Assembly: GCA_013290125.1 (NCBI GenBank) | Contig: JABCYQ010000014.1 | Location: 1-64,000 of the forward strand | From: Vulcanimicrobiota bacterium | GTDB lineage: Bacteria; Vulcanimicrobiota; Vulcanimicrobiia; Eremiobacterales; Eremiobacteraceae | Length of the DNA stretch: 64,000 bases | Direction: 5' to 3' | Shown here: positions 53,916 through 63,239 of the stretch, piece by piece | How the letters are laid out: every line of letters begins with the position of its first letter | How positions within the stretch are numbered: the stretch's first letter is position 1 | The notes under the pieces: model-generated | Database searches by the model: none | Told to the model about the DNA's origin: nothing | The model's input: only the letters and a program-made list of their open reading frames with translations | Position numbers and translations under genes: made by a program

Positions 53916-55529
53916 CTATTGCGCCGCATCCTTATACACGCGCACGCGCCGATTGGGTTCTATGCCGGTGGAGCGCGAGAGCAGATGATATTTCTCCACC
54001 ATCTGATGCTGCAGACGGCGGACGTACGATGATTGCGGCGAGAGCTCGACCGGTTTGTGATGCAGCATTACTTTGTACACCGCCTCTTCGGCTTCGCGCA
54101 TCGCGAGCTCTTCGTCGTCCACGGTGGGGAGATCGTAGAGATCTTTGAGACATGTCTGGATCTGCGCCGTGGTGTTGGTCTTCAGCGCGTAGATCGGGAT
54201 GTTCTGCGCCGCGATCTCGCGCAGCCGTCCGTTGTCGCGCCGCTCGAGTGCTTTAAGGGTCAGGACGACATCTGCGTCATCCCACTTGCGCGCGATGAGC
54301 GCAGGAACGCGCAAGTTGGCGACGGCGCGCTCGATCTTCGATCGGCTCACGCCGTATGGGAAGATCCGGATGATGTCGGTGGCGGGTTCGTCGTCGTCTT
54401 CGTCGGCAAGGGCGAAGACCGATGGCGTCGCGTTGCGATCGTAGCCGTGTGACCGCGTGTGCGTGTGGGCGGGGGCGGAATTATAGCGCGTCTGCACGCT
54501 CTGCGCTTCCGCTTCTTGCACCACTTCGACTCCGCCGCCGTCGGTCCGAACCCTGATCTCCGGTTTCGGTTCGTGGCTGCGCAGCATCGCGTCCACGACG
54601 TCGGCGACCGGCGCGTGCAGCGCCAGCCGATCGCGGTCTTGGATCTCGATGACGACGTCGAATGTGGGCGGCGCCTTGCGTTCGAGCACGGTCTTGCGGG
54701 TGCCGCGGCGCTTGGCTTCTTCGTCCGAGAGAGTCACCGCGCCGATGCCACCGACTAGATCGGAGAGCGTGGGATTCATGAGGATGCTCTCGAGGTCCAA
54801 GCCGTGCGCCGTCCCTATGAGCTGCACGCCGCGTTCGGCTATCGTGCGGGCCGCGAGCGATTCGGCCTCGGTGCCGATCTCGTCGATGACGATCGCCTCG
54901 GGCATGTGGTTTTCAACCGCTTCGATCATGACGGCATGCTGATTGAGCGGCACGTCGACCTGCATGCGCCGCGCGTGGCCGATGCCTGCGTGCGGGATGT
55001 CACCGTCGCCCGCGATCTCGTTCGACGTGTCCACGATGACCACGCGCTTGCGCAAGTCGCCCGAGAGAACGCGTGCCACTTCGCGCAGCATGGTCGTCTT
55101 GCCGACGCCGGGCTTGCCCAACAATAGTATGGACTTGCCGGAACGCACGACGTCGAGGATGATATCGATCGTGCCGTAGACCGCGCGGCCGACGCGGCAC
55201 GTGAGGCCGATGATCTTGCCGTTGCGGTTGCGCAGACAGGAGATGCGGTGGAGCGTCTGCTCGATCCCGGCGCGGTTGTCCTTACCGAATTCGCCGATGC
55301 GGGCCACAACGGCCGCGATGTCGTCTGCGCTGACCGGGATCTGCGACAGATAACAGAAATCGGACGGGAAGCGAGCTTCGGGGAGCCGCCCAAGGTCGAG
55401 AATGACCTCGATGAGTTCTTTGAAGTTCGGAAGATTGACGAGCGCCTGCCGGATGGGTGGGGTGAAGATGTCGAGTAGTGCGTAGAGTTCCCAGTCGCCG
55501 GTATCGGGGTGGGCGAGGTCCTCTTTCAA
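53916..55529 (-). CDS. R3H-domain AAA ATPase (Ycf45/SpoIIIAA-like)
   Basis: 537 aa, TTG start with GAGGTGA upstream. Residues about 130-300 are the ATPase: LLLGKPGVGKTTMLREVARV, VDTSNEIAGDGDIPH, and IVIDEIGTEAESLAARTIAERG (quoted part: VIDEIGTEAE). The C terminus carries an R3H nucleic-acid domain (RRLQHQMVEKYHLLSRSTG). Common in Cyanobacteria and related groups, function unknown, perhaps RNA-related. Between the decarboxylase and tmk genes, same strand. Confidence 0.9.
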   Translation of the reverse strand: MKEDLAHPDTGDWELYALLDIFTPPIRQALVNLPNFKELIEVILDLGRLPEARFPSDFCYLSQIPVSADDIAAVVARIGEFGKDNRAGIEQTLHRISCLRNRNGKIIGLTCRVGRAVYGTIDIILDVVRSGKSILLLGKPGVGKTTMLREVARVLSGDLRKRVVIVDTSNEIAGDGDIPHAGIGHARRMQVDVPLNQHAVMIEAVENHMPEAIVIDEIGTEAESLAARTIAERGVQLIGTAHGLDLESILMNPTLSDLVGGIGAVTLSDEEAKRRGTRKTVLERKAPPTFDVVIEIQDRDRLALHAPVADVVDAMLRSHEPKPEIRVRTDGGGVEVVQEAEAQSVQTRYNSAPAHTHTRSHGYDRNATPSVFALADEDDDEPATDIIRIFPYGVSRSKIERAVANLRVPALIARKWDDADVVLTLKALERRDNGRLREIAAQNIPIYALKTNTTAQIQTCLKDLYDLPTVDDEELAMREAEEAVYKVMLHHKPVELSPQSSYVRRLQHQMVEKYHLLSRSTGIEPNRRVRVYKDAAQ

Positions 55530-55552
55530 GATAACGTCACCTCGTGCGATCG

Positions 55553-57043
55553 TTATGGAAGCACCCGGACGGTGCGGAGCGAGTCGTCCACGGGGCCTTG
55601 GATGTGAATGCCCGCGCGGAGTTCGCGTGTGAGATAGTCGATGGTTTCATCCGTGATTCGTTCGCCCGGGCATAATATCGGGATGCCGGGCGGGTATGGC
55701 GTTATCACCTCCACACAGATCCGGCCTGCGCTTTCGATGAATGGCACTTCGACGTAATCGCTCAAGAACGCCTCTCGCGGCGTGACAACTGCGACAGGGA
55801 TGGGCGGCAGCGAATACGCGTCGCGATGGCGGCTAACAGGCACGCCAAGCTCCGCTTGCTCTCCGTCGCCGATCGAGCGCCCCTTTGCCAATGCGGCGAT
55901 CGCACTGACGAGCGCATCGACCGATCTCTCAGTATCTCCGATCGTTATCGTCCCGACGAGATTGAAGTGATCCGCCAGGTCGAACTGGACCTTGTAGCGC
56001 TCGCGGAGGATGCGGTCCGCATCGTAGCCGGTCATGCCGAGCTCTCTCACATGGACGACGATGCGCGTCTCATCGTAGCCCGCGACGCCGGGTCGGCCGA
56101 TCTGCTCCGGCCCCATGCAGTAGATGCCGGGGATCGCGTTCAGTCGTGCGCGCGCATCGCGCGCCAGTGCAAGCGCTCTGCCGAGCAGCGTCTCTCCCTC
56201 GGTGGCCATCTGCATGCGCGCCACGTCGAGACTGGCGAGCAGCGCGAGCTGCGGGCTCGTGCTGGCGAAGATTCTTAATGTCGCTTCGAGCCGACCGGTA
56301 TCGATGCGCGTGCCGACGACGTGGAGCATGGCCGCTTGGCTCATCGCGCCCAAGAGTTTGTGGGTCGAATTGACGCATGCGTCGGCTTTTGCGGCGGTCG
56401 CCGACTGCGGCAGGGCGGGATGGAAATGCAGATGCGGACCCCACGCTTCATCTACCAGCAGCAGCTTGCCGCGCGCATGCACGATGTCGGCGATGGCGGC
56501 GAGGTCGGCGGTAGCGCCGTAGTACGTCGGGCTTGTGAGGAACACGGCGACCGCGTTCGGTTCGTCGCGCAGGCCTTTTTCGACGGTTGCCGGCGTGACC
56601 GCATGGTCGACGAAGAGTTCATGGTCGAGCTCGGGTTTGAGGTAGACGGGTCTCGCGCCGCTGAGGATCAACGCGCTCAGCGCAGATTTATGGCTATTGC
56701 GCGGAAGAAGAACGGTGTCGCCCGGGCGCACTGCGGTCATTAGCATGGCCTGATTTCCGGCGGTCGATCCGTTGACGAGGAAGTAGCTGTGGTCGGCTCC
56801 GTATGCGGCGGCTGCCAGCTCGTGCGCGAGTTTGATCGGGCCTTCGGGCTGACTCAAGTCGTCGAGCCCGAGGACTTGCGTCAGGTCGATCTTCAGGATG
56901 TTGTCGCCGATGAAATCTCGCAGCAGCGGGTGCATTCCGACGCCATGCTTGTGTCCGGGCGTGTGGAACGAGACTACACCGTCGTTGACGTAGTCACGAA
57001 GCGCATCGAAATAGGGCGTGTTGGATTGGTCGAGGCGCGACAC
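55553..57043 (-). CDS. Orn/Lys/Arg decarboxylase, small type
   Basis: 496 aa, GTG with GGAGG upstream. Fold-type I PLP enzyme: FHTPGHKHGVGMHP, VNGSTAGNQAM, DEAWGPHLHFHP, and PLP Lys in STHKLLGAMSQ; C-terminal domain VEVPFIESAGRICVE, TPYPPGIPILCPGE. Decarboxylates a basic amino acid to a polyamine precursor; arginase at 39.6 kb can make ornithine. Bacillus YaaO-like. Confidence 0.9.
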   Translation of the reverse strand: MSRLDQSNTPYFDALRDYVNDGVVSFHTPGHKHGVGMHPLLRDFIGDNILKIDLTQVLGLDDLSQPEGPIKLAHELAAAAYGADHSYFLVNGSTAGNQAMLMTAVRPGDTVLLPRNSHKSALSALILSGARPVYLKPELDHELFVDHAVTPATVEKGLRDEPNAVAVFLTSPTYYGATADLAAIADIVHARGKLLLVDEAWGPHLHFHPALPQSATAAKADACVNSTHKLLGAMSQAAMLHVVGTRIDTGRLEATLRIFASTSPQLALLASLDVARMQMATEGETLLGRALALARDARARLNAIPGIYCMGPEQIGRPGVAGYDETRIVVHVRELGMTGYDADRILRERYKVQFDLADHFNLVGTITIGDTERSVDALVSAIAALAKGRSIGDGEQAELGVPVSRHRDAYSLPPIPVAVVTPREAFLSDYVEVPFIESAGRICVEVITPYPPGIPILCPGERITDETIDYLTRELRAGIHIQGPVDDSLRTVRVLP

Positions 57044-57210
57044 GGCGATTGACCTCCGGGTGCTATAGGGAAGATGTGTCCGGAGGTTACCAGAACTCCC
57101 AGAAGTGACTGCACGAGGGGAGAAGCCGATCGATCGCCATCGCGCCCCATGTTCTTTTTTTGATGTAGGGCGGACCTCTATGGTCCGCCGCGCTTCGCCC
57201 GCGTTTGATT

Positions 57211-57254
57211 TGAAGGGGCCGACATGCCTGAAGGGGCCGACTTTATGTCGGCCC
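57211..57254. repeat. REP-like half unit and full unit (locus 8)
   Basis: A direct half unit (TGAAGGGGCCGACATGCC, 57211-57228) and a full direct unit (57229-57254) in the 237-bp gap between divergent decarboxylase and quinone oxidoreductase genes. The only locus between divergent genes; elsewhere the repeats sit at gene ends. Confidence 0.8.
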
Positions 57255-57281
57255 GCGTTTGGTGCGGATGCGCGTATTTAG

Positions 57282-58232
57282 ATGAAGGCCCTTCGCCTCA
57301 AGGCTTTCGGCGGTACCGACGTACTCGAAATCGCCGACGTCCCCGAACCCCGACCGCCTCAAGACGATGAGCTAGTCGTGCGCGTCCGCGCGGCCGGCGT
57401 CAACCGTGCCGACACACTGCAGCGACGCGGTTTTTACCCCGCGCCGCCCGGATCGCCGCCTGACATTCTCGGTATGGAGTTCGCCGGCGAAGTCAGCGCC
57501 GTTGGCCCGGGCGTTCGCGATCTCCGCGTCGGCGATCGCGTCATGGGACTTGTGGGCGGCGGCGCACAGGCCGAGTTCGTCTCGACGCGCGAACCTCTCG
57601 TGCTGCGCGTGCCGGATTCTGTGAGCGACGTCGAAGCCGGCGGCATCCCCGAAGCGTATATCACGGCGCACGACGCACTCTTCTCACACGCCTCGCTTGT
57701 CGCTGGCGAACACGTACTGATCCATGCGGTCGGCTCCGGCGTTGGACTGGCCGCGGTTCAACTGGCAAAGGCAGCGGGTGCTGCGACTTACGGTTCGGCG
57801 CGTTCGCCCGCCAAAGCGTCTCGGGCGAAAGAGTTGGGGCTTGACCATATCGTGGATCCAAAATCGCTCGAGTTCCCAACCGTCGACATCGTCATCGACT
57901 TCGTCGGCGCGGATTATCTGCAGCGCAATGTCGCTTGCTTGGCCATGCGTGGCCGACTCGTATTCGTTTCGACGTTGAGCGGAGCGCGCGCGGATCTCGA
58001 CATCTCGATGCTGATGCGTAAGCGCCTCAGACTTGCGGGCACGATGATGCGCAATCGCGACGACAACGAAAAGGCCCGTGCGACGAAGGCATTCGGCGCG
58101 ATGCTGCCGTTCTTCGCCGATAGGCGCATCGTCGTGCCGATCGACCGCGTCCTACCGTTAGGACAAGCCGCGGCGGCGCATACAGCGATGGAAGCCAACG
58201 AGAATTTCGGAAAGATCGTCCTGACGCTCTAG
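57282..58232 (+). CDS. Quinone oxidoreductase-type zinc-free alcohol dehydrogenase family
   Basis: 316 aa. MDR fold: RAAGVNRADTLQRRGFYPAPPG (quoted part: GVNRADTLQRRGFYPAPPG), GMEFAGEVSAVGPGV, and nucleotide-binding AVGSGVGLAAVQLAKAAGA, without the Zn-binding Cys set. Reduces quinones or enoyl compounds with NADPH; TP53I3-like. Start by position; SD weak. Confidence 0.88.
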   Translation: MKALRLKAFGGTDVLEIADVPEPRPPQDDELVVRVRAAGVNRADTLQRRGFYPAPPGSPPDILGMEFAGEVSAVGPGVRDLRVGDRVMGLVGGGAQAEFVSTREPLVLRVPDSVSDVEAGGIPEAYITAHDALFSHASLVAGEHVLIHAVGSGVGLAAVQLAKAAGAATYGSARSPAKASRAKELGLDHIVDPKSLEFPTVDIVIDFVGADYLQRNVACLAMRGRLVFVSTLSGARADLDISMLMRKRLRLAGTMMRNRDDNEKARATKAFGAMLPFFADRRIVVPIDRVLPLGQAAAAHTAMEANENFGKIVLTL

Positions 58233-58268
58233 GCGGCCGCGTGATATACTCGGCATGAGGCAAAGACC

Positions 58269-58808
58269 ATGCTCGAGATCGACGTTCCGCAGACGAAGCC
58301 GGCGACTGAATGGGTCAATGGCCGGGCGCTGCAAAAGATGAATCCGCGAGAGCGGCACAGCCGCGCTCAGGGAGCGTTTCTCGTCGCGCTGTTGGCCTGG
58401 GCTCATGAGCACGGCGCCGGACGCGTTGGGGCTGAATGGGACTTCCGACTAGCGCCGCCGGGTGAGCCAAGGCGGCCGCTCGTCCCCGATGTCTCGTACC
58501 TTTCGTATGTGCGGGTCAGCTACGATGACGATGACGGCGCAAGCATTCCGATCGTCGCGCCAAATGCAGTCGTCGAGGTGTTTTCACCAGGCGATGCGCG
58601 ACGCGACGTCGACGAAAAGATACGCGTCTATCTTGCTTCCGGCACCGAGGTGGTATTCACGGTCGATCCGATCAAGAGAGTCGTTGACGTGTGCGATGCA
58701 CGGGGCCGTAAGCGATTCATTTGCGGGGATGTTTTGACGCACGAATCGCTCGCCGGATTCAGACTTCCAGTCGCAAAGATCTTCGAGAAAGTCGCTCCGC
58801 GCGACTGA
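58269..58808 (+). CDS. Uma2-family (DUF820) PD-(D/E)XK nuclease-like protein
   Basis: 179 aa. Contains the Uma2 motifs: PDVSYLSYVRVSYD, VVEVFSPGDARRDVDEKIR, YLASGTEVVFTVDP, and the Asp/Glu-x-Lys core. Widespread and often multicopy in Cyanobacteria and related genomes; role unknown. GAGG 9 nt before ATG. Confidence 0.88.
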   Translation: MLEIDVPQTKPATEWVNGRALQKMNPRERHSRAQGAFLVALLAWAHEHGAGRVGAEWDFRLAPPGEPRRPLVPDVSYLSYVRVSYDDDDGASIPIVAPNAVVEVFSPGDARRDVDEKIRVYLASGTEVVFTVDPIKRVVDVCDARGRKRFICGDVLTHESLAGFRLPVAKIFEKVAPRD

Positions 58809-58814
58809 TTTGCT

Positions 58815-59069
58815 CTAGGACAGTGGCCAGCGTTTCAAGCGCCACACAACCCACGCGCATGCCACGAACATAGCAAAGATCGGCGAGAGGATCAGAATGA
58901 TATGCGCAGTGTCGAACACGCGCAAGAGTAAAGGGTTGAAGACCATCATTCTTTCTTGAATCGTCTGAAGCAAGCCATTAGCGCCCCAGCCCAACCCGCC
59001 TCCGACAACCGGCGCGACTACTAAGGTCGGAAAAAGCGCGATCGGGCTTTGCGCACGTGCTACCGTCAC
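58815..59069 (-). CDS. Small membrane protein, two helices
   Basis: 84 aa, GTG immediately after the stop of the next gene upstream (TAAGTG). Two hydrophobic segments (about 10-30 and 52-75). Unknown family. Third and last of a tight trio of small membrane proteins. Confidence 0.5.
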   Translation of the reverse strand: MTVARAQSPIALFPTLVVAPVVGGGLGWGANGLLQTIQERMMVFNPLLLRVFDTAHIILILSPIFAMFVACAWVVWRLKRWPLS

Positions 59070-59306
59070 TTATGCGATCGGGAAGAACACCAAGCCGAGC
59101 ACCACGCCGAAGAGCGTGTCGAATAGTGTGGGGTATACACATTCGCCGAAAGTCGGCAGGTCCGCCCCATAGAGAAAGTGTTGCGCCACGAACAACGCGC
59201 AGCTGACAGCGGACAATCCGAGGCCGGCCAGCGCGCCGCCGGCTGCGCCGTACGGCATCGCTTGGACGAACCTCTTAAGCTCGCCAAGTATCGCAGCTTG
59301 CATCAT
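59070..59306 (-). CDS. Small membrane protein, two helices
   Basis: 78 aa from ATG 59306, which overlaps the upstream stop (ATGA). A GELKRFVQAMPYGAAGGALAG start then two helices, one with SAVSCALFVAQHFLYG. Unknown family; probably works with its two neighbours. Confidence 0.6.
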   Translation of the reverse strand: MMQAAILGELKRFVQAMPYGAAGGALAGLGLSAVSCALFVAQHFLYGADLPTFGECVYPTLFDTLFGVVLGLVFFPIA

Positions 59307-59752
59307 TTCCGCTGCATCGGCGGACTGAAGTATCCCTGCCAACCGTCGTCACGCCGGCGCCGCTCGGAATTTGCAAAGATCGCTATGCAACTTAGCCAGA
59401 ACCCGACCGACGCAGAGATCGACACCGGTGCAAACGGTCCTACGAACCTCAAGCCAAAGACGGCGATGAGAATCGTTCCGATCGCGACGCCGATCAGTGC
59501 GTTGAGCAACCGCTCTTTGCGCAAAAAGATCAGGTACGCGATCGGTACGAAGACGGCACCCCAGACCGTGCCAACAGTGGCCGCGAGATCCAGCGCGTTC
59601 AGGAACGGGACCGCTCGGAGCGATAGAATGATCAATCCGCACACGAAGCCGAACACGGCGCCAATCGGCACGCACGCGAGCGCGCGCCACCAGACCGCGA
59701 TCGAGCGAAGGCTCGTCGGATCTTCGGGTTCGCGGTTGGAATCGATCGTCAC
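59303..59752 (-). CDS. Membrane protein, four helices
   Basis: 149 aa from GTG 59752 (AGG about 10 nt upstream); a TTG at 59761 is less well placed. Four predicted helices with PIGAVFGFVCGLIIL and LNALIGVAIGTILIAVFG, and a basic tail. Starts 25 nt after the HNH gene stop. Confidence 0.65.
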   Translation of the reverse strand: MTIDSNREPEDPTSLRSIAVWWRALACVPIGAVFGFVCGLIILSLRAVPFLNALDLAATVGTVWGAVFVPIAYLIFLRKERLLNALIGVAIGTILIAVFGLRFVGPFAPVSISASVGFWLSCIAIFANSERRRRDDGWQGYFSPPMQRK

Positions 59753-59777
59753 GGTGCTCAACCTAGCGACGAAGGGA

Positions 59778-60308
59778 CTACGGTTCGATTCGTTCTTCGA
59801 TCGAGACGTGATACAAGAAGAGGTACTTGTACCACTCGCCAGGCAGCGTGTGGCGCTTCACCTGGATCCATGGGATGTACTTCGGCATGCGCGGCTTGCG
59901 CGCGAGATGCATGTTCGCGTCCTGCGGCGTGCGGTTGTTCTTGCGGTTATTGCACGCAAGGCAGGCGCAGACGAGATTTTCCCACGTGGACGGACCGCCG
60001 ATGCTCTTGGGCACCACGTGGTCGACAGTCATCGGGCCGTCACCCTTGCGCGTGCAGTACTGGCACGTGTAGTCGTCGCGCAAGAGCACGTTCTTCTTCG
60101 TGAGAGCCACTTGCTGACGGGGGCGCCGGATGTAGTAGAGCATGCGGATGATGGACGGCATTCGCATCTCGAACGTGGCGGCGCGGAGCGGGCGATCGTG
60201 GGTGTGGAGAACCTCGGCTTTGCCCGAGAACACGAGTTTCACCGCTCGCTGCAACGATGTGACGTTGAGCGCTTCGTAGGTGGCGTTCAAGACGAGGACG
60301 TCGACCAT
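59778..60308 (-). CDS. HNH endonuclease-family protein
   Basis: 176 aa. Zinc-binding CQYC...CLACNNRKN with catalytic VDHVVPKSIGG (HNH core) near residues 85-125, preceded by an N-terminal VLNATYEALNV domain. This compact form is a free-standing, conserved protein in many Cyanobacteria-like genomes and is not tied to a phage or an intron. Substrate unknown. Confidence 0.88.
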   Translation of the reverse strand: MVDVLVLNATYEALNVTSLQRAVKLVFSGKAEVLHTHDRPLRAATFEMRMPSIIRMLYYIRRPRQQVALTKKNVLLRDDYTCQYCTRKGDGPMTVDHVVPKSIGGPSTWENLVCACLACNNRKNNRTPQDANMHLARKPRMPKYIPWIQVKRHTLPGEWYKYLFLYHVSIEERIEP

Positions 60309-60380
60309 GCGAAGTCACGGACCCCCTGTACGCGCTTCATTTATCGCGATTCAGAGCGGTCCCCTGCCTTGCGATAGTCT

Positions 60381-60977
60381 TCAGCCTTTGACCAGCGCCT
60401 GTTCCACCATCTCCACGAAGTACCGATGGACCCGCACGTCATTGGTCAATTCAGGATGAAAGGACGTACCAAGGAACGAGTTCTGCCGGACCATGACGCC
60501 TTTGTCATCGACGGTTGCGAGGATTTTGGCGTCGCGGCCAGCTCGTTCGATCCACGGCGCGCGAATAAATATTCCCGGGAACGGTTTGCCTTCGATCCCG
60601 TCGATGTGCAGTCGCAGTTCGGCGCTTTCGACCTGGCGGCCGAACGCGTTGCGCTTCACTTCGATGTCGAGAAATCCGAGCGTCGGCTGTGACGATCCGA
60701 CGACGCTGCGCGCCATCATGATCATCCCCATGCAGGTTCCCCATATCGGTGTGCCGCGTGCGGCGAGTTCTCGCAGGGGCTTCACGAGACCGAACCGCTC
60801 GAGTACGATCGCGAGCGTCGTCGATTCTCCGCCGGGCAAGACAAGGCCGTCGACCTTTTCGAGGTCTTCAGCGGTCTTGACGCCGCGCGCCTTCGCGTCC
60901 GCGTTGCGCAACGCGTGGAGATGTTCTTCGACGTCGCCTTGCAGCGATAGCACGCCGATCGTGGGTCTTTTGGCCAT
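60381..60977 (-). CDS. pdxT: Pyridoxal 5'-phosphate synthase glutaminase subunit
   Basis: 198 aa from ATG 60977. Class I glutaminase: GVLSLQGDVEEHL, GLVLPGGEST, nucleophile in GTCMGMIMMA, and the SFHPELTND His/Glu. Supplies ammonia to PdxS. A REP-like unit (60995-61021) lies between the pair. Confidence 0.94.
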   Translation of the reverse strand: MAKRPTIGVLSLQGDVEEHLHALRNADAKARGVKTAEDLEKVDGLVLPGGESTTLAIVLERFGLVKPLRELAARGTPIWGTCMGMIMMARSVVGSSQPTLGFLDIEVKRNAFGRQVESAELRLHIDGIEGKPFPGIFIRAPWIERAGRDAKILATVDDKGVMVRQNSFLGTSFHPELTNDVRVHRYFVEMVEQALVKG

Positions 60978-60994
60978 GTGAATTCGTTCAACCG

Positions 60995-61021
60995 TGGGCC
61001 GGCATAAAGCCGGCCCCTTCA
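60995..61021. repeat. REP-like palindrome (locus 9) between pdxS and pdxT
   Basis: A single inverted unit of the GGCCGGC stem type (as at 5916). It lies inside an operon, 8 bp after the pdxS stop and 17 bp before the pdxT start, so it may tune expression of pdxT relative to pdxS. Confidence 0.85.
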
Positions 61022-61029
61022 ACAAAGAT

Positions 61030-61914
61030 CTACCAGCCGCGGCCGGCCAGCAGTTGGTCCTTTGGAATCTGCGAGATCTCGAGCCCGGCCATCGGCGCGC
61101 CGATGGATTTCGACGCTTCCATGATCTTCACCGGATCATCGAAGAAGTGCGTGGCGGCGACGATCGCCTTCGCCGTCTTCTCCGGCTCGGAACTCTTGAA
61201 GATGCCCGAGCCGACAAAGATCCCTTCGGCGCCGAGCTGCATACACAGCGCCGCATCTGCCGGCGTCGCGACGCCGCCCGCGACGAACATGACGACCGGG
61301 AGCCGGCCTGCCTTTGCGACGTCGCGCACGATTTCGATGGACGAGCCCAAATCGCGAGCGACGGAGACGAGCTCTTCCGTCGGCAAGGATGCAAGACGGC
61401 GGATATCGTCGTTGACCTGGCGGAGGTGGCGGATCGCTTCGACGATGTTGCCGGAACCTGCCTCGCCCTTCGTACGGATCATAGCGGCGCCCTCGGAGAT
61501 CCGGCGCAGCGCCTCGCCGAGATTGCGCGCACCGCAGACGAACGGCACGGTGAACTCGCGCTTGTCGATGTGGTAAGCATCGTCGGCCGGTGTGAGCACT
61601 TCGCTCTCATCGATGAAGTCAACGCCCATCGCTTGCAGCACCTGTGCCTCGACGAAGTGTCCGATGCGCGCTTTTGCCATCACCGGAATCGTGACCGCGT
61701 CCATGATGCGCTGGACGATCTCGAGATCGGCCATGCGCGCGACGCCGCCTTCTTTGCGGATGTCGGCTGGCACTCGCTCGAGCGCCATGACCGCGACCGC
61801 CCCGGCCGCTTGTGCGATGATCGCTTGCTCGGGCGTGGTGACGTCCATGATGACGCCGCCTTTGAGCATCTGCGCGAGACCGCGCTTGACTTTCTTCGTA
61901 CCTTTGTTCTTCAC
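61030..61914 (-). CDS. pdxS: Pyridoxal 5'-phosphate synthase subunit PdxS
   Basis: 294 aa. TIM barrel with catalytic Lys in [24 protein letters not shown] and [32 protein letters not shown], and [11 protein letters not shown]. Makes PLP from ribose 5-phosphate, glyceraldehyde 3-phosphate and ammonia from PdxT. Confidence 0.95.
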   Translation of the reverse strand: MKNKGTKKVKRGLAQMLKGGVIMDVTTPEQAIIAQAAGAVAVMALERVPADIRKEGGVARMADLEIVQRIMDAVTIPVMAKARIGHFVEAQVLQAMGVDFIDESEVLTPADDAYHIDKREFTVPFVCGARNLGEALRRISEGAAMIRTKGEAGSGNIVEAIRHLRQVNDDIRRLASLPTEELVSVARDLGSSIEIVRDVAKAGRLPVVMFVAGGVATPADAALCMQLGAEGIFVGSGIFKSSEPEKTAKAIVAATHFFDDPVKIMEASKSIGAPMAGLEISQIPKDQLLAGRGW

Positions 61915-62043
61915 TGTGGATCGGCTCCTGACGGTGATACGCGTGCGTTTCTATCCTTAACCTAGCACACTCGCGCCGCGCTTGAGTACCCCTATGGGAA
62001 CAACCAAGACGCCGGAGCGGTCCGGCGCCCCCTAGTGAAGGTG

Positions 62044-62063
62044 TTGGTTGGTTGCCCAACCAA
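62044..62063 (+). promoter_or_regulatory. TetR-type operator palindrome
   Basis: TTGGTTGG-TTGC-CCAACCAA, a perfect 8-bp inverted repeat, ending 10 bp before the start of the TetR gene. A related half site (CAACCAAGAC) is at 62001-62010. Suggests autoregulation; the region also has a CG-rich hairpin at 62010-62027. Confidence 0.72.
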
Positions 62064-62073
62064 GAGCGCGGGC

Positions 62074-62709
62074 GTGCTTGAATCATCCGACACGCGTTCA
62101 AAAATCGTCGACAGCGCACGGTCTTTGTTCGCACGCAACGGCTTCGAACGGACGAGTTTGACTGCAGTCGCGCGCGACGCCGGCGTCAATGGCGGAAGCA
62201 TCTATCATTTCTTCCCTACTAAATACCGTCTGCTGTGCGCCGTGCTGCAATCGTATCTCGACGGCCTCAAGCCTGTGATCATGCAGCCGGCTTTCGCTTC
62301 CGCGAGCGACCCCATCGAACGGGTCTTCGCAGTACTCGACGGCTATCGAAAGCGAGTATTGGATTCGCAATTTCGATACCGCTGCCCCATCGGCGCATTG
62401 GCGCTTGAAGTCGCCGACCAAGACGACGAAGTCCGCGCGTTGATCGCGCAGAATTTCGCGAACTGGCGCGTTGAGATCCGCCGGTGCTTCGAAGCGGCCA
62501 AAGACCGTCTGAGCACCGACGCCGACCTCGACCAGCTTGCGTCGCTTGTACTCACGGTCATGGAAGGTTCGGTCATGCAGTGCGCTGCCGAGCAATCGAT
62601 CGAACCATTCGATCGATCGATCGCGCAGTTGCGAAAACACGTGACGAGTCTGTCGCGCGCGGCCGGACGTGAAGCGACGCAAAGAGAAAGGCGGAGATCT
62701 CGTGGATAG
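62074..62709 (+). CDS. TetR-family repressor (LmrA/YxaF-like)
   Basis: 211 aa from GTG 62074, chosen because the earlier GTG at 62035 would put the operator inside the gene. HTH: DSARSLFARNGFERTSL, AVARDAGVNGGSIYHFF. The C-terminal CPIGALALEVADQDDEVRALIA is typical of the LmrA/YxaF group. Heads a three-gene operon with a secreted lipocalin-like protein and an isomerase. Confidence 0.9.
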   Translation: MLESSDTRSKIVDSARSLFARNGFERTSLTAVARDAGVNGGSIYHFFPTKYRLLCAVLQSYLDGLKPVIMQPAFASASDPIERVFAVLDGYRKRVLDSQFRYRCPIGALALEVADQDDEVRALIAQNFANWRVEIRRCFEAAKDRLSTDADLDQLASLVLTVMEGSVMQCAAEQSIEPFDRSIAQLRKHVTSLSRAAGREATQRERRRSRG

Positions 62710-63226
62710 GCGACAGATAACGATCGTTGCGTGTGCGCTCGCTCTTGCGACGCTCGTCTCCGGCGCCTCGGCGCCGGTCAGGCCGATCGACAAACTGGGT
62801 TGGCTTGCGGGAGGCGTCTGGTCCGCGGACGCTTCGGGACTCGGCGGGAGCGTGACACGCATCGACACCCGCTACGAATGGACCCCGAATCGCAGCTTCA
62901 TCCGTTTTACAACCGACTTTGTCTCCGGCGGCAGCGCGAGCCCGCACTACGCGGGCGATCTCTTTTTTGATCCAGGCGAGCGATCGCTCATGATCTGGTA
63001 CATGGACGAGAGCAACGCGATCACGAGCGGTCACATGAGCGTGGATGGAAAGCTATGGACCATCTCGTTTCGCGGGGATGGGGATGTCGTCGGCGTCGCA
63101 GGCAGCGTCGACTATACGGTGGACATCGTGCGCACCGGGGATGACAGCTATACTTGGACGCTCTTTGCGGACGTCGATCACGCCAAGAAGCAAGTCTTCG
63201 CGCTCACCTATCGACGGTCGACATAG
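62702..63226 (+). CDS. Secreted lipocalin-like protein of unknown function
   Basis: 174 aa from GTG 62702 (GGAG 5 nt upstream), 8-bp overlap with tetR. Signal peptide (about 1-24), then LGWLAGGVWSAD, TRYEWTPNRSFIRFTTDF, and a repeated beta-strand pattern that resembles the DUF1579/lipocalin-like families. Likely binds a small hydrophobic molecule. Probable target of the TetR protein. Confidence 0.7.
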   Translation: MDRRQITIVACALALATLVSGASAPVRPIDKLGWLAGGVWSADASGLGGSVTRIDTRYEWTPNRSFIRFTTDFVSGGSASPHYAGDLFFDPGERSLMIWYMDESNAITSGHMSVDGKLWTISFRGDGDVVGVAGSVDYTVDIVRTGDDSYTWTLFADVDHAKKQVFALTYRRST

Positions 63227-63239
63227 AAATGACACCGCT

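Noticed and set aside
59778-60308. HNH gene as a sign of an intron, intein or prophage
   Set aside because: The protein is a free-standing family with normal base composition, and no phage or intron features surround it.
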